Source: Auriscalpium vulgare (taxonomy: Eukaryota; Basidiomycota; Agaricomycetes; Russulales; Auriscalpiaceae). Taken from it: a stretch of 64,000 nucleotides of DNA. The stretch spans positions 1,426,001 to 1,490,000 of the forward strand of contig JAHBBC010000003.1 of the NCBI GenBank assembly GCA_019915015.1, read 5' to 3'. Of this stretch, positions 36,397 through 49,595 are shown in pieces. Positions within the stretch are counted from its first letter, which is position 1. Each line of letters opens with the position of its first letter. The translations under genes and the position numbers were made by a program. The notes under the pieces are model-generated. The model did not search any database. It worked only from the letters and a program-made list of their open reading frames with translations, and had not been told where the DNA came from.

Positions 36397-38560
36397 GATG
36401 GTGGGAGACAGAGATGAAGTAGAGTGTTTCGCCGCTGTGCGCAATGAAATAGCCAGTCCAGAGGCTGACAGTCAGAAACCTAATGGCATCCATTAATGCA
36501 AGCGCCGGCGGGAATGACGACGTCGGTCGATCCACTCCCGTTGGGTCTGCAAGTGACCGATACCGCGCTGAACCCCTCGCTGTGTCCTTCGCCTCCTCCC
36601 TCGTGGTCGTACTGGAAAGCCGACATCAATCCCGTGGTGCTTGTGCCAGCATGGCAGTGATCGCGGCGAGCAAGTCCCTTGCATTGAGGGCAGTAGTATC
36701 CGCAGGCCCGAAGAGTCATCGTCGACCTTGGCGCGGGTCGGGGGAGATGCGAGCGCTGCGAGGACCCCCGTAACTCTGCCATGGGTATGATCCGCCAAAC
36801 GGGTCAACTACCATTTTTTTTTTGCGCTCGCGACCCCTTCCAGCTACCATTTCGCCCTCATACCTCCGTTTGGGGTCCGTAGCTACCACGGATAGAATCA
36901 TATCTGTCAAAAAATCGTAGTTTATCATTGTAAAAGCTCCGGCTTTGCGTTCGGCAGAGGGATTACGACGGCGCGCAGAGGCGCTGTCAAACTGACTATT
37001 CATCTGGTTCTCGCCACCCGCCTTTCAAGACCCCCTTGACCCTCACCACTAGCTCTTGATAGCACGTAGCGAATATTCGCGACGTTTCTTGCTTGAGGGC
37101 GACATAGCACACGCGCCCATCAGATTTTACCAAAAGCTAGTGTTGAGCCGAGGTTTGGCGGGATGGTCGAGGGCATACAGGAAGTAGGCCGGTTTTCAGG
37201 AAGGCGAAACCGAGGGATCTTGCTAGGTATCGGCGAGGGAGGAATTGGTTTGTGTCGGACCGGCTTGAACAGTCTCACAGCGATGTAGAAAGAGCTCTGA
37301 TGCGAGACTGTCGCGAAGCCCAACCATGTTTGCCGTTCTTACCGGCCGACTCTCCGTACATGGTCAGGACTAAACCAGCCATCAGCGCATGCCGAGTCAT
37401 GTTGAAGATTACGACGCACCTCTGCAAAGGCATATTGCCTCATCAACAAGAACCATCCATAGAAGGCGGCATGCCAGTGTGAGCAAAAAAGCGTAGAGGG
37501 TTTGAGCGCCGTGACATTGGCCGAGTTTGCGACCTTGGGGACGTGCTTGCTTTGCGAGATCGCTGCTCGCCTCCTTCGTCACTGGCGGACGTCAATACCA
37601 TGTATGTGCACTCAATACACCCCTAGCAGAAGACGCACCTGATGACGTTCATTTGCAGCGACCTCAGCCGCTTTGCAGCCGTCCCTGTGCAGGAGCAACA
37701 GCTTCTCGCCGTTGATTGCTCCGTCTCGACCGCCCGCAGCTGGCTGCCGCCAGCGCATCGGACCGAACCCGCGCCCGTGGTAACCACGGCGCTCTCTGTA
37801 CCACCGTGCGCTCTTCTTGACGCTTTGAGAACATCCTTGACCAATCTGGCAGAAGGCGTTTTTTTCTCGGAGAGCGTTGACTGGCGGGTGGACCGTTATC
37901 AGGGAAGGTGGTTAGCTCTTCCGAGACTTGAAGGCCTTTGTTCGGACACGCTTTCTCAGTCCTGTCTGGTATGATGCGACCGGCGGATGACTGCGAGCTG
38001 TTCGAGATCGAATTCAGCGAGAGATCACTGTGTCCTGGAGAGGTCTGCGCTCGTCGGGTCGGACCAGCAGGGAGCGACTGGGCGAAGGATCTTCCCTTAT
38101 GTTCAGCGTCTTTGCGTTTTGCATCCGCTGTTGTCTTCAGGCAATTGCCGTCTAGTATGTGAGGGTTAACTCTGTAAGATCTATCTGGCGGTGAGAGGAG
38201 ACAAAACACGAACATGGTCGACAGTGCATCTGGACGCATAGCAGCTGCTGCGCAAGTCAATCGTTCAAGCTGCTGGTCGAAGACCGCACAACTCCGTCTG
38301 CATTCTCTTCCTTCTTCAACCCCTTTTCACTCTGGAGCATCTCGGCTCGTCTTCGTCCATCTCAGGACACCTCGTCTTCGGATCGACTGGCCATAGATTG
38401 CATCCCCCAACTCCTGCAGAATACCAACTGCGACAACGATGGGAATGCGCGAACACGCACGGTTAGCTTGATTCTGCAAATTTTTGTCCAGAAAATCCCG
38501 GTCTCGTACGAGAGTCGTCCCACAGATTCGCTGCCTTCCATGGGCCTGTGTGTTTTGCTT
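36397..38560. other. Gene-free or unrecognised stretch
   Basis: The longest frame is on the minus strand (38260-37664, 198 codons, basic and low in recognisable pattern); a plus-strand frame at 37642-37974 overlaps it. Neither shows a domain, signal peptide with cleavage pattern, or clear introns. A run of ten T lies near 36814-36823. I cannot assign a gene. Confidence 0.3.
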
Positions 38561-41500
38561 GCTCAATGACCCCGCCCCCCCCTCGTGATCAGACGGGAAT
38601 GTGGATAGGGCATGGAGTCGATATGTCGATTGTCGGTATAAGGTATGATTGTATCCATTCGTCTTTTCCTTGCCCTCAGATGTCTTTGCAAGACGAGATG
38701 CTCCGCGAAGCGGACTGAGTAGATTCGGATCATATGACTAGAAGTCTTGCAAGTGAAGTCCTTCACAAGCGTCACAAATGCCGAAGACTCTCTCACAGAC
38801 TTCGGTTATAGAAGCCAGGGCAGCAATGGTATCTGCCGTCGAGGTGGTCCGATAGATGATACACCTAACTAAGGAAACCAACGACCTAGGAAGTTTGTGA
38901 TGTCGCGTGCCTCGAGATTGAGTGTTTGAGCTTTTGCGGTAGCCCCCGCGATGTCCATGAGTCGGTCCACATTTCCATTAAGGAAGTGCGCACGCAGTAA
39001 GCACCTGCGAACACGTTCGATAATTGGGATCGAGCGATTCTGGTATGCATCCACGAGCTCCCAAACACAAAGAGGTAGATAATCGAGCCGACATTTCAAG
39101 ATGCGCGTTGGTGACCATGCTAGCGTATGACCGGAGAAGAGACGGGTTCGCAGCATTGTCGTCTTGTCGATCAAGTTCTCGACATCCCTCGAAACAATGT
39201 CCCTGTTGCTTCATTGCCTGCAAGGCGGAAGTGTCTGTACGACGTCGTATGCTGCTCAAAGTAAGTATCCGGGCACCTGAGAATGCGTTGTTTTCCGGTA
39301 CTCTTGCGCCCATGGTTCGAATCTTGAATGAGTGCGACAGCTGTCGCCCTGCGCCGATGAGAGGAATGTGGAGTTGATGTCACGATGTAGCGGAATAGGG
39401 TGCCTGAGGGTGTAGTCAATGTACGCAACGGCGTGGCGACCAGTATACGTTGAAGGGAGCGCTCGACGCCTTGCCGTCCCTGCGCGTAGGTACCACGTTG
39501 ATCTTGCGGGAGAGAAGGCCATATCAATATTAATTCCAGGTGGAACGACAGTTGCTCCGCGGAGTTTGACTTCTGAGAGATAGGGGACAGCCGCAACGAC
39601 GATAGTCGAAACGCCGGGAAGAGGGCTCTGGAGGTCCATACGCGGTATCTGGCCTGTGTCGTGAGGGCTGCATGCCTCCGAAGTATTCGTAGAACTCATA
39701 CTTCTTAGCCTTCTTGATCTTCCTGGTGCGATGAGGGCATCGAGTGTGTTTATGTCGCTCACGACGACGCGGTCGCCAGGCCTCCCTTAAAGCACGTAGC
39801 ACTTTCCGTATTGGGTCCCATGAGGCCTCAAAAGACTCTAGCGCGTTCGTATCATCACATGAGCAACGGGACCCCACGGTAGTCAATGATTTCAGCCCGT
39901 TCGTGAGATAAATTCAAATGTTGCCTCTGTGATGTCCGTGGGAAACTGCACTTCGTGCGCCGGACGTTTTCCTTCGGGTCATTTATCTACGTCAATTGTA
40001 TCAATTCAATCTTTACAAAACACTGACTGGGTGTCCTTTCTGCGGTATGAGGGTTAGCCATATCATCATGGCTTCATATTCCTCGCGGGCTTAATACGTG
40101 GATATTTGCGCCCACTCCAAGTCATGGCTGAATATCGCATGCCGTTCAAAGGGCCACCTCGTTTCTTCTAACTTGTCTCCTTGACGAGAATCGTTTCATC
40201 TAGGCGACAACCACAAGGATTGGCCATGCTTGCCCTGTCGATAACGCCTCTTGCGAAGAACTAGGCATGCACTATGAGGGGTTCGTTCAGAACATGATCA
40301 AAAGCTGTAACGTGGGATACTAATGACTTGAAGCACTGACATCTCGTATGCCTCCAAAGAGTGCAGAGGTCGGGTGATTAGAGCATATCGATGTAGGGCC
40401 TGTATGCGTCTTCCTGAGCATGATTGGGGGTGAAGCGGCGATTCTAGGCTCGGACTGGCTTGCGATCGCATTCTGGAATACGTGGACATGCAGCATAGCG
40501 AGGCAGTTGACACAAGTAACATCCTCAGTTGACTCTTCCGGCACCCTTACGTGGCGAAGACAATCTGTCCGGCAAGACATGAAGGGTAGGCTTACCGATA
40601 GTTTTTTGTTCCTTCCACTGCCTACCGATGCTCTTGCTCCGTGTCGACATACTTGCTTTCTGGCCTTATCCAACGAACGATAATCTGGTGCCGATCAACT
40701 CTACGCCCAATCGGCGAGGGAAGGCCCGCCGTCCCCGCCGTATGGTGTGCGCTCCAAATATTGACGCACACGAGCGTATTTTGGCTGCGACGAAGTCCGA
40801 AACAAGACGATCTATCTTCTCAGGAGCGGGGCCTGCGTCGATGAGTTTGTGGCCAGATGTGGCCCGTGTATGTGATCGCATTGTGCCCTGCAACTTTCTG
40901 GTGCTGTTTGAATGCGTTGGTGGTGATACGCCCCAGTCTAAGCATGTACTTGTGCATCGAGCATCGTACCTTCCGAACATCGTCTAGACAGAACTCGGCA
41001 TGTCGTCAGCGCAAGGTTTTCTCCTGAATTTGGTATACGCCTTTGAGTTGTCTCCCTACCGCGTTTGACGAAGGAATTGGCCAGGCGCGTGCTGATTTGC
41101 TCCAGACGATGGCCCAACATCAGCGCTTGCGGTGCTTGCAGAACACGGTAGCAATGACTCCTTAATTCTTTCCCTTGGGCTCGAAGAACGGAAATGGGCC
41201 CAGGACAGTGCGTGTGGCGTTTTTGCAGGATTGATAGGCGCCTGAGCCTCTAGTCCGTTGTCAGATGTGAGCGGCTTGTTTTGCTTCACTCGCGCTGCAG
41301 CCGTCTTGTCCCTCTCCTGCGCTCGAGCTCCCCTTTCCTCACGCCTTTTCAGTAAGCCCTCGCAGCTTCAGTGTCGTCCCAATGGAACTGATGATCTTCT
41401 AGGATGCCCCTTGACAGTCGACTTCCATGCGATTCGCAATCCTCGCTCAATTCCCAACCGAGACGACAACCTTCTGACGACATTGACGCAGCATCAGAAT

Positions 41501-43316
41501 CCATTTTCGCAAATGGCTTCTCCATTCTGTGATACTGCCGAGCCATCCTGGGTCCCAGCATTCCCCACCGGAACTGGTGAGATCCTCGTCGACAGTGGAT
41601 GGAGAGAGCAACCCGGCCGTAATGCGCAGCTGGTATCGGTGGTATCGGCATAGGATGTCTTCGGCTAGTCCCGCTGTCATAGCCACTAGCATATGCAAGT
41701 ACTGAATTGATATGTAGGAGAAGGTTGGCATTGACAGTGAGGTGAATTGACGGATCGTATTTGCTGCATTCGTTCCATGTCTCCGCGTCGCCCATCTGCT
41801 TGGAGTTCCACTCTGACTGAATCCTTCAGTAGACATTCAGCATCTCTGGTCGACTCGCCGGTTCGGAGCTTGAGGATTTAGAAGGTGGGCCATCCCGCGA
41901 GGGATCTGATTCGCAACAGGCTCATCGCGTCCGGCGCCGCTGTCCAGCATCGGACCGTCGCTGATGACTTGGATACCTGCGCAGAGCCCTTAGTATCTCG
42001 TCCGCGATGTCGCTATGAAGCAAAATATAGTAGCGTACCGATTGAATTGTCTGCTAGCGGCCTCTGAACCACGGCCAACCGTTCGACGTGGCGCCTTGAT
42101 CAAATCAATCCAAAAGCTGCCAGCCCAGTGTTTTCGGTGCGACCGCATTCCGGCTATCACGCCAGACATCGATACGTGATCTGTCTGTCGTCGCTGTCGT
42201 AAGCGCCTGTCCCTCCCACCTTGTACTCATGCCGAATTTGCACGCGTCCCAGAGCAATTTCTTCTCGATTCTTTAGGCAGTCGCAGTCCCTGATGGTACG
42301 GGCCGTCGCCTTGTTTCACGAGGAATGGTAAAGATTGCATTCCCATTGGCGGACATAGTAACGTACTCCCATAGGATAAAAAAAATTTTTTTGTTTTCCG
42401 GCTTGACCGTCGATCTTCACGCAACAAAATGCTTGTATTTGGCGAGGAAAAACAGGGAAAGGATTACCTTCCTATGGGTGCGCAGTTCGTCTTCAATTCT
42501 TCTTGAGTAACGAGGTGAGTCGGGGAACAGGTCTTCTATTCTGTGTGGGAAAAAAAAATCCTTTTGGGAAATTGCATTCCGAACTCGTGTCCGGCGAGCT
42601 CGAAGTTGTTGGCATTCCTGGCGTGCCTCCGAACGCGGCTTCTCACCACATGAGCATCATGTCACGTGGTGTCGGTGAGAAGGCCGTCTGATAACATCGG
42701 AGCAAGGGCTGAATGTTGTCGTAAATGTTGCGGCACCGGGTATCATAGTTGCTGGCGCCATGGAAGCGAGTGGATAGACACGTGCGTTTAGCTTTTCCCA
42801 TAGAACCGTCAGCGACCTTGTAGCAGCCAACCGCACGCATCTGCCGTCCACGTCTCCTGTGCCAGGAGGATCCGTACGCCTCCGTTTGCCGTAAGTGATC
42901 ATCACAGCGTGGATGCACCACTTGCATATCGTGGGTCCATGATTGATTGTGCGCCATCCAGCTGGCGCTCGTGGCGAGTGCAGCAGCTTGTGTTCCACGA
43001 AGGCATCCCGTGGAAGGCTTCGTGATTTTGTAAGTGTGGTTATGGGGAAGACTGCCACCGTCATCGGCTAAAAACAGCTTTGGGTTGAAGGGGTGTATGA
43101 GCTGCTGATCGCGACGAGGTAGTGTGTAATACGAGGAATGAACACCTCGGTGCCCGGAGCTGGGGAGCAAAGAATCTCGAGCGTGGGAATCCTGAGGAGC
43201 TGCGCGATGTAGGCCAGCATCTCCGCGGTGGTTCTGGGGATAGCTTTTGCCTGCGAGATCCATAATTCGGACGGACATAGTATTTCATCCGTCGTTGTGA
43301 TTGGTGATGGACTCAT
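38561..43316 (-). other. Degenerate leucine-rich coding remnants, possibly F-box/LRR-like
   Basis: Minus-strand fragments in different frames look coding: KVLRALREA (about 39800), STIVVAAVPYLSEVKLRGA (39600), VDRLMDIAGATAKAQTLNLE (38930), PTFSYISIQYLHMLVAMTAG (41700) and TAEMLAYIAQLLRIPTLEIL (43200). Spaced Leu/Ile and phrases of this type fit basidiomycete F-box proteins with leucine-rich repeats, but no F-box itself is visible and I cannot say how many genes are involved. This is a pattern-based guess; a random degenerate origin is possible. Confidence 0.25.
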
Positions 43317-43937
43317 CCATTGGCACGATGCCGGGGGAATATGGCTGCGAGGGTGATGCGCTGCACAGAAGAAGCAGGTTCGTTCTCGAGGCGTTGGTCG
43401 TAGAATGTGTACGCAGCAGGCCCTAAATTTCTACCTAATGTTCCTCAACTTGTACGAATTATACCGGTAATTATGTGGTCCAACATCTTCTGCCTCCAGT
43501 ACTTAGTCCAACTACCTCTGTGGATCATAACATCGGTTCGCCGCGCCCCTAACTACCACCATCAGGATCTACGTTTGCCCCAATTCTAGCCCCAGCTACT
43601 CCGACCCTCAGAGCTTTCCGGCGGCAAAGCCGCCGTCTCGCTACCGTGCGAAATACATACCCCTGTCGTGCGTTACGGGTGCCTGCGGCGCGGCAATGGT
43701 GGCAATATAAGTAGTGGTAGCTTCGCGTTGAAAGAGGTTCGGCCCGGCAGTATCGCAGAGGCGGCATCCTTGTCAAGTGCGACTCTGCATTCTCAGTATG
43801 AAGTGCGTGGCTTCCAAGTGAGCATCATACCTTGGCGATTGGAGTACACAATCGTCGCTGAGCGCGACGGCGACCTTTTCCTTAGCAGGCAACGATTCAC
43901 AGCATTACGAATACTTACGGTATGAGCAGAGCCACCT
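43317..43937. other. Unrecognised stretch
   Basis: No coding exon, RNA gene or repeat could be supported here. Confidence 0.35.
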
Positions 43938-46424
43938 TCATAATGGATTACATAAATTAGACCTATGTGCCCAAGCCATAGCTTCTAACTGATTATCGCC
44001 ATCGGCCTCGCTGTTCTCTAACTTCCGCTTCCTCTTTCTCGACGACTTTGCTGCTTTGGCCTGTCTCATCGTCCGATCTCGCTTGCTCGACCTGGTCCTC
44101 TCCCGCCTCCGAGTCCTCGTCCGCCTCCAGGCCTCGTCTTCGGTTTCCTTGGTCGTGGACGACCTGACCTCGTCCGCTTCCTCGTCCGCCTTGCTTCTCT
44201 GTGCCCAGAAATCTAACTCCTCGACAGGAAAGTCCACTGAGTCCTGCACGACTTCGAAAGTATCTTCGAAAACCCGCGTCTTCATGTCCAAGTAAGGTTG
44301 TAATAGTGAAGCACTCCGCGCCCGCAGTCCCATCTTTCCTCGGCTTTTTCTCGAAGGTCCTCGTAGCCAATTTCGATTCTCAACGACACTCGCACCCGAC
44401 AACAGCCACTTCAGATCGCCGTAGAGAGGTTGAGGGAACGATATAGTTGTGGGCGCCCGCCGACCCCGAGAGCGCCTCCGTGCTGAGGTACCCCTGATGT
44501 TGGTTGCTGGAATGCTGTGCTGACATGCGGACGTCTCGACGACGTCTTCGGATTTGTTCTGCAGGTGATGGCAGGCGGAGCGGTAGTGATGAACCATACG
44601 AAAATCCAGAACACAGACTCTAGTTCGTGATAGAACTTGAATATGACTCGAGGGGCTCTAAGGAGGACTATCGATCTCTTCGAAGGACAAGATGAGTATT
44701 GTCTCGCTGATTTCTCGTTGCCATGATCTGGTGTGCCCTGGCGATCGTTCGTGAATAGGTGAGAACAAGGCGAAGTAATGACGTATACCGTCTAGGGTCA
44801 TGGCCATGCACTCCGCATAACCGTTTCGCATACTCGGTCAAACCAGTATCCTCTGCCAGGCTCTGCCCTGCGGGTGAAGCCACAGGCAATTCCCAGCACT
44901 AACCTCGCGGTGCGACATACCCCGCGAGCCGCAGGAGATCATGCTGTGAGCAACTTTTTAGACACAGCAGCGCACGAAGGTTGTACCAACCTTCACCGTG
45001 ACCATGTCCTTCAAGGCCACGAAACGAACGACCGAAATCTTGATCTCGTACACGCTCTCAACGCGTCTCCTTGAAAACGTTACGAGCATTGCTTTCGACG
45101 ACGATTCTTTCAAAGACGAGGTTTGTCTTTGTATAATCCTCCCTTCCGCAGATCATGCCTCGACCTCGTTGCGAGCCTGTGGGTGAGTGAAATTCGCGCC
45201 GACTTCGAGTTTCGTAAAAACGAGTGCCGTTGTATGGACCGGAAGAGTAGAGTTATGTAGTGCTCTCTGAAGGATCGTCCGTGGTCGTGCCGCCACCCCT
45301 CGCAAATAAAAGTCAAGAGATTGGCGCGGCTTCAACTCGTAGTGTGTGGGCTCGCCGCCAGCGTTTCGCATGTCCAGGCTGCTATTTCCTTCAGATGTCT
45401 TTAAGAAATCTCTCCTCCGCATCCGTTTTCGTAGAGCCAGGCATCTCGGGACGTAGGCTCTGCGCTGAGTCTTCTAAACCGCCTGGTGTTGGAGAAGGAG
45501 TATCTCTGAAGCTTCCCCAGACACGGTCGCGCGCGAGACAGCTCGAAGGCCGCTCCTCCGCCACGGAATTGCCCTTGGGAAACTTCGGCCCTCGATTTGT
45601 AATCGTCGCGATCTGCTGATCTGGCTTGCCCTCCACGTTGACCCAGCGGCGTGACACGTCGGTCATACTCGAGATCGGAGAGGACGCGAACTGGATATAT
45701 CAAGAACGGATGACGAGTGTGGGTTCCTGAGAGCAATTCCAGAGTTTTCCCCGGACAAATTAAGAGATCGTCTTTACTTGTGGAAGTCAAAGAGAAATCG
45801 AAACGAGGATATGTCCCCCGACAAAAATACGCAAAGCCGCATCTGTTCTTTTTCGTCGTGAAGCCGTCATAAAACCACGGGCAAGGTCATTGTACATGAC
45901 TTCGGTAGCGGCGCTTCATAATCTGCGCCTCATTCTAATGTGAGTTATCGACACCAGGTGGCACGCATACCGGCAGGAAAACTCACGTCTTGTCGCTCCC
46001 AATCTGTATCTTCAGCTTGAACTCAAGAGGCATACGTCTCGGACGATTCTTCGAAGGGACAGATGTTCAATGCAGACATGGGGAGGCGCCGCCCACAAGG
46101 AGGAGTACAGGCCCTATCGAAATCGGGAGGGTGCGCGAGCGCCAGGCAGGTAGCGGTACCTTGCACTTCTGAAGGTCCCCGCCGAGGGAGAGTCTTCAAT
46201 AACGGCTTTAGGTTCCTATGGAGTAGCGTCTTTTTCCACTGTGGCGTCGAAGGCAAGGGCGATGGAGGAGATGTTGGAGAACACCGTGTCTTCGTCCTCC
46301 TTGAGCATCGAGAAGAATATTTCCAGCCATCGTCGCTGAGGACTTCAGGCTTCTGTTTCCTTGAGCTCGCGGCAAGGTTGTCCGATTGATACAGCGTCTT
46401 GCCGACTAAGTCTGCGGTGTGCAT
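43938..46424 (-). pseudogene. Fungal-type (FunK1) protein kinase remnant, frameshifted
   Basis: FunK1 kinases are a large basidiomycete family of unknown substrate. Minus-strand blocks: MSHREVSAGN (about 44930-44895), which matches the catalytic loop HRDxSxGN, TEYAKRLCGVHGHDPR, REISETILILSFEEIDSPP, and FYHELESVFWIFVWF (44632-44590), the family mark for the helix after the activation segment. A longer open stretch (44597-43938) follows, with a basic Arg/Lys-rich tail. Upstream candidate N-terminal pieces reach about 46424 but are weak. Frames change between blocks. The boundaries are approximate; the kinase identity rests on the two motifs, and the catalytic Asp reads Glu in this copy. Confidence 0.5.
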
Positions 46425-47401
46425 GAGTCAAACCACTTGTCCGGAGTGCAGGAAAGTAAAATGAGGCTTCCCATTGCGGCGATGGTCAACTCGTGGTGAT
46501 TAAAGCCGACGCTATGGGCCGGGCGTGACCGCGTGACGCGTGACGGTTGATGCAGCTCACTTCAAAGAACCACTGCCGCAATATGTATATAGACGGCTCG
46601 CAGATATACAACGTGTTCGTACAGCGAATAGGACGCGATCTTATGGATGTATCCGCCAAAACCTGCGACAACCATGAGCCCCCAAGACCCCTATACTACT
46701 AAAGGTAGCGGGAATAACGTGAAAATGGGGGTTTGTCTGCTCAATGTGCACATGACGTCGAGCGCTGAACGTTTGTCGAGTTTAGCAAGATTTACCTGCC
46801 TTGATAGACATCTTCAGGTTTGCATGGTATGGAGAACAGAACATGCGACGGTGCGGAGCGGCATCTGGTTGGCCATCGAGTGCGAGTGGATGACAGGCCA
46901 AACGTGCCTAACTTCGCATTAATGACGTTGTCGCAGACTTGCAATTGCTGGCGCGTAATCACTACTATCGACATGTTTGTGGTCAGATGAGTATGAAACA
47001 AGCATTCGGACGTAGCGATTCCGATCTCGCGCGAGTTAATTGTTCTCTGCCTCCGGGGGGGGGGCATCACACGAAGCACAAGAACCCTGCACATAACGGT
47101 TTCGACCTCATCCAGAAGTCTCCTGGTAGCGCAGATATACATGATACGCGAAGTTAACAAGCACAAATTTCTGTTGTAACCGTAAGCTTGAGATATGGCG
47201 GATTGGAGTATTTGGTCAACATACCTTCTTTGCCCAACCTGCACCCTCGAGCAACTATTTCTACAGCTCCTTTGGCCATTTTGTTAGGGTCCGCGAGTCG
47301 GACCCCAAGCTCCTGAGCAGAGCTTGGCTGCATCGCCGAGTACAACCTCTTCACAAATCTCTGCTTGGATCCTTTCCGGCTTCAAAAATAGCTGCTCTTC
47401 A
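46425..47401. other. Spacer between two FunK1-type kinases
   Basis: Minus-strand open frames (47354-47154, 47244-46792) could be extra 3' exons of the upstream kinase, but no motif supports this. No RNA gene seen. Confidence 0.3.
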
Positions 47402-49595
47402 CTATGATGCCAACAGGCCTTTATCAGTCGCCGCCAAGGTGATAGCGTTCTGGCACAGGTATTCCGGCTTGGAAAATTTTTCGCGTATGGCCGCCTTGTA
47501 CAAATCCATCAAGGTGTCGTCACTGATCACGTTCCAGCGGTCGGCTATTTCAATGTACTGGACTTCGTGGACGAGAGCTCCACGTCTGCGTAGAGTGGTC
47601 AGGAGGGTCCATATCAGGACCCATACGAAGGATGACAGGTCGTCCAGAGGGTTGACGAAACGTTCTGATCGCTGATAGAGGCCCGATGAATACGCTCGGC
47701 AAGATAAGGAAGATTCCCTGGTCAGGCCATATTCAGGGAGATGAGGGATAGGTATTACCAAAAGATAACACACCGATTGATGATCTACGAGCACCTGTCC
47801 TCTTGGGGAGACCAAGGTATGGATCGATCGCTGTCGACAAGCATAGCGGTGCACCGTTCATTTGTTTCGTAGTGGATGTCATCACCCAACCTGTCGACGG
47901 CGCGCAGAAGGCATTAGATCTTAACCACCGCAAGTCCAGATAGACCTTACGATGTCACTGGATGTCGCAGCTCGGAGTTCGGCAGGAATAGGATGTTGCC
48001 TAAGCTGACGTCGTTATGAAGCATGCCAGCCTGTAAATGATTCCACCAGCCTGGAATTTCATGCAGCATGAGACGCGGTGGGACACACAATCATCTCGTA
48101 CTGACCTATCACAGCGTGCAAGCTTCCCCGTATTAGAGCGTGGGCTGACTCAGCCGCTGTCAGGGAGTTGCCTGTCTGTAGCACGATCGTGCGAACGTGT
48201 GTGCAGCCTCCATGTTGCGCTGAAGAGGGGATGTGATGACGACCTTGCATAACCGCGTACTTTGCCAGCACGTCTGCCAGCCCGAACGCTTTGGCGGGCT
48301 GTCGCGCCATGAAACCAAGATTCTTGACGCTGGTAGTTGGCGGCCACGAGTCTTTCACGGAGATTCGGTCGCATGAAAGTCCTGCGAAGAGCTCTGCGAA
48401 ATCCGCGATGAACGGTTCATGCAACTGTTGCCCCGCAGGTGCTATGGGAGCTACGACCGGCGTCTTGTATGATCGTGGCAAAGTAGAAAAGAGCGCAGCG
48501 ACTTTTGGACGGACATCCTTCGCAATTTTTGTGCGACGAAGGGATTGTAGATGAGATAGGCTGCGAACAGTGCCCAGCCTGACCTTTGTACGGGCGTCTT
48601 CTGTGTGAAAGGGTTGCTGGGGTAGAGGTAGGCTGCGGGCTTTGACGCAGTACAAGGAGACTGGAGACCGCCGACAACCAGCTGCAGAAGCAAGTGGCTG
48701 CCATATGACTCGGCACGCCCCAACGCCCGGTATTTCGATGCAGGGAACCACCTCCACTTCATCCCCCGCGTACTTCTCCACCTCCGCGTGAGGTGAGACA
48801 AGCGGGAAGAGTCGAGTGACGTCGTCCTTGTCCTCCGCGCCATGCGAGACGAGGTGGGTGTCCGCGCCATGCGAGACAAGGTGGGTGATGCGAGTGACAT
48901 CGAAGCCGGCCTCGGTACCTTTTCGCCAGGATGCGATACCGACCAGAATGCGAGTGAATTCGCGGGCACCGGCTTTGGACCTCAGATCCATTGAGGTGCT
49001 GATGAGACTCCTGCCAAAGCCGAACACGCCAACGCGAATGACACCATCCTTCGAAGCCATGATGCCGACGACGAACCACCGATCCTGTCCAATGGCGAGG
49101 CGAGTGGCAGCGTGACTCCAAGTCCGCCAGGGTGGGTGCTCCAAGTGGTCTTCGATGTCGCCAATGATTACAGTGTCTGCCCAGGTGCTAGGCTCAACCG
49201 AGGGCGATGCGAAGAGACGTGGGAAGGGTGATTTGGCACCGACGATAGGGGAACCCTCTCGGGTCAGAAAAAATGTGAGGGGCTCCGAAGATGAAAGGCA
49301 TTCCACAACTCCTGCCCACGCCTTGTTGAGATGCTGAGCCAGCCCATGCGTGACACTATCCATGGTATAGAGCGGGGAGATGCGTAGGCTCTTGCATCGG
49401 CCTGCAATAGCGAACGGATCTGGGAAGAAGTGGCCGCATAGCTCCTTGACAGTTACTTCGGTAATTCCATAGTCTTCAGCTAGAAAAGACTCCCCTGCGC
49501 GGCACGTGGAGCTCTGTTTGGTGAATATTAGATGGCATGCACTCACCGATGGCGGCTTGTCTCCCATCTGCATCACGATATTGTGTGAGGGTCAT
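47402..49595 (-). CDS. Fungal-type (FunK1) protein kinase, possible frame break near the C-terminus
   Basis: Putative Ser/Thr kinase of the FunK1 family. Start ATG at 49595 (MTLTQYRDADGRQAAIG), first intron 49546-49495, then a long open exon to about 48100. The N-terminal half has STWADTVIIGDIEDHLEH, PPWRTW, DRWFVVGIMASKDG and LVGIASWRKGTEAGFD, typical of the pre-kinase region. The kinase half has VLQTGNSLTAAESAHALIRG, then after an intron GMLHNDVSLGNILFLP (catalytic loop, HND for HRD), and DDLSSFVWVLIW. Between KRTG|NLPYLAERI and DDLSSF the frame changes near 47640-47690, so the gene may be damaged or an intron there is misread. A 27-nt tandem repeat lies in the middle exon. The second FunK1 remnant is 1-3 kb downstream on the same strand. 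Confidence 0.75.
48835..48888 (-). repeat. 27-nt tandem duplication inside the FunK1 kinase
   Basis: Two adjacent 27-nt units (48835-48861, 48862-48888) differ at two positions and encode THLVSHGA twice in the kinase; a more diverged third unit follows at the C-terminal side (PLVSPHAEV). The frame is kept. Confidence 0.85.

Noticed and set aside
37664..38260. 198-codon minus-strand open frame
   Set aside because: Basic, low-complexity sequence with an overlapping plus-strand frame; no family, signal or intron support.
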